DNA of 51,969 nt from an uncultured Finegoldia sp. (GTDB lineage: Bacteria; Bacillota; Clostridia; Tissierellales; Peptoniphilaceae), in NCBI RefSeq assembly GCF_900766215.1, contig NZ_CAAFUQ010000027.1, positions 1-51,969 of the forward strand, given 5' to 3'. The notes under the pieces are model-generated. The model saw only the letters and a program-made list of their open reading frames with translations. It made no database searches and was not told the origin of the DNA. Of this stretch, positions 51,714 through 51,969 are shown one piece after another. Positions within the stretch are counted from its first letter, which is position 1, and each line of letters begins with the position of its first letter. A program made the translations under genes and the position numbers.

Positions 51714-51744
51714 AGCCGTTTAATTAATATTAAGCGGCTTTTTT
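51714..51744 (+). terminator. rpmF terminator
   Basis: An 11-bp stem with one G-T pair (51714-51724 with 51729-51739) is followed by T residues. Confidence 0.85.
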
Positions 51745-51782
51745 ATGTGTTTAATGTTCTAACATACAATATTGTGATAGAA

Positions 51783-51788
51783 TATACT
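51783..51788 (+). promoter_or_regulatory. Possible -10 of the plsX promoter
   Basis: TATACT lies 11 bases before the start codon, so any leader would be very short. The -35 candidate CTAACA (51759-51764, 18-bp spacing) matches four of six bases. A ten-base palindrome ACAATATTGT (51766-51775) lies between them. Confidence 0.35.
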
Positions 51789-51799
51789 AGAGGTGAAGT

Positions 51800-51969
51800 A
51801 TGAAAATTTTATTAGATACTTTAGGTTCTGATAAAGGAGCAGCAGAACTAATAGAGGGAGCATTAATGGCTCTTGAACAAAAAGATTTTAACTTAACAAT
51901 AGTAGGAAATGAAGAAGAAAATAGAAAAATTGTAAACAAAAGATATGAAGAAAAAATAGATTATGTAAA
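51800..51969 (+). CDS. plsX: Phosphate acyltransferase PlsX (5' part only)
   Basis: Only the first 56 codons are in the window. The product begins MKILLDTLGSDKGAAELIEG, matching the PlsX start (DxxGxD followed by a small helix), and continues with LTIVGNEEE, the second strand of the Rossmann-like fold. PlsX makes acyl-phosphate from acyl-ACP for PlsY. GAGGTGA precedes the ATG. The frame is open to the window end. Confidence 0.82.
   Translation, partial: MKILLDTLGSDKGAAELIEGALMALEQKDFNLTIVGNEEENRKIVNKRYEEKIDYV

Noticed and set aside
51766..51775. ACAATATTGT palindrome as a FapR operator for plsX
   Set aside because: It does not resemble the FapR consensus as I know it, and ten AT-rich bases can be palindromic by chance.
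1..51969. CRISPR arrays, tRNA or rRNA genes
   Set aside because: I saw no regularly spaced direct repeats, no tRNA T-arm motif with a matching acceptor stem, and no rRNA-like sequence. Covariance-model and CRISPR-finder searches would settle this.

Overview
The window looks like a core chromosomal stretch of a low-GC, Gram-positive anaerobe. AT-rich codon use, consistent AGGAGG-type ribosome binding sites, T-box and CIRCE control, an NAD-type glutamate dehydrogenase very like the clostridial enzyme, acetate kinase, Rex and a single-chain glycyl-tRNA synthetase all point to the Firmicutes. The gene content and order suggest a Peptoniphilaceae-type anaerobic coccus (Finegoldia-like). That name is an inference from memory of the families, not a database result. 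I saw no rRNA or tRNA genes, CRISPR array, prophage or complete insertion sequence.

Layout. Bases 1-182 hold hairpins and what looks like the terminal repeat of an IS3-type element. A bifunctional penicillin-binding protein (183-3128, minus strand) diverges from a plus-strand run: hflX, a YigZ-family gene, nadE, yebC, lgt and an SRAP protein (3255-8018). A glycine T-box then controls glyQS, followed by gluD and an OGG1-type glycosylase (8038-11798). Next come CIRCE-groES-groEL, a GTPase with a small unknown partner, and a THF-riboswitch-controlled folate operon folE-HD-folP-folBK (15354-18225). After these lie a CstA transporter, rex, a hemerythrin-like protein behind a 22-bp operator-like palindrome, and a three-gene glycolipid-type cluster (GT4, VTT membrane protein, GT4). 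They are followed by spoVG, asnA, ktrB-ktrA and a SpoU methyltransferase.

The right half starts with a phenylalanine T-box and a long compact cluster: pheS-pheT-zapA-like-U32-mutS2-argS-membrane protein-TPR protein (28840-40851). It meets a convergent PucR-type regulator through a shared hairpin. Divergent from that regulator is murJ, then an aspartate T-box with aspS-tcdA-rseC-glyA, then der-plsY-ackA, rpmF and the start of plsX, which runs off the end.

How it works together. Translation supply is sensed by three T-boxes (Gly, Phe, Asp), folate by a transcription-terminating THF riboswitch, protein folding by HrcA/CIRCE, and NADH/NAD balance by Rex. Glutamate dehydrogenase and acetate kinase are the fermentation enzymes present. 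Lgt, MurJ, the penicillin-binding protein, PlsY, PlsX and the glycosyltransferases serve the envelope. No wholly new system is evident. The best leads are the HD protein inside the folate operon, a readable riboswitch antiterminator, a predicted leaderless ktrB mRNA, a palindrome beside rex, a wobble-type discriminator in the Asp T-box, and an SRAP start codon that decides the catalytic cysteine.
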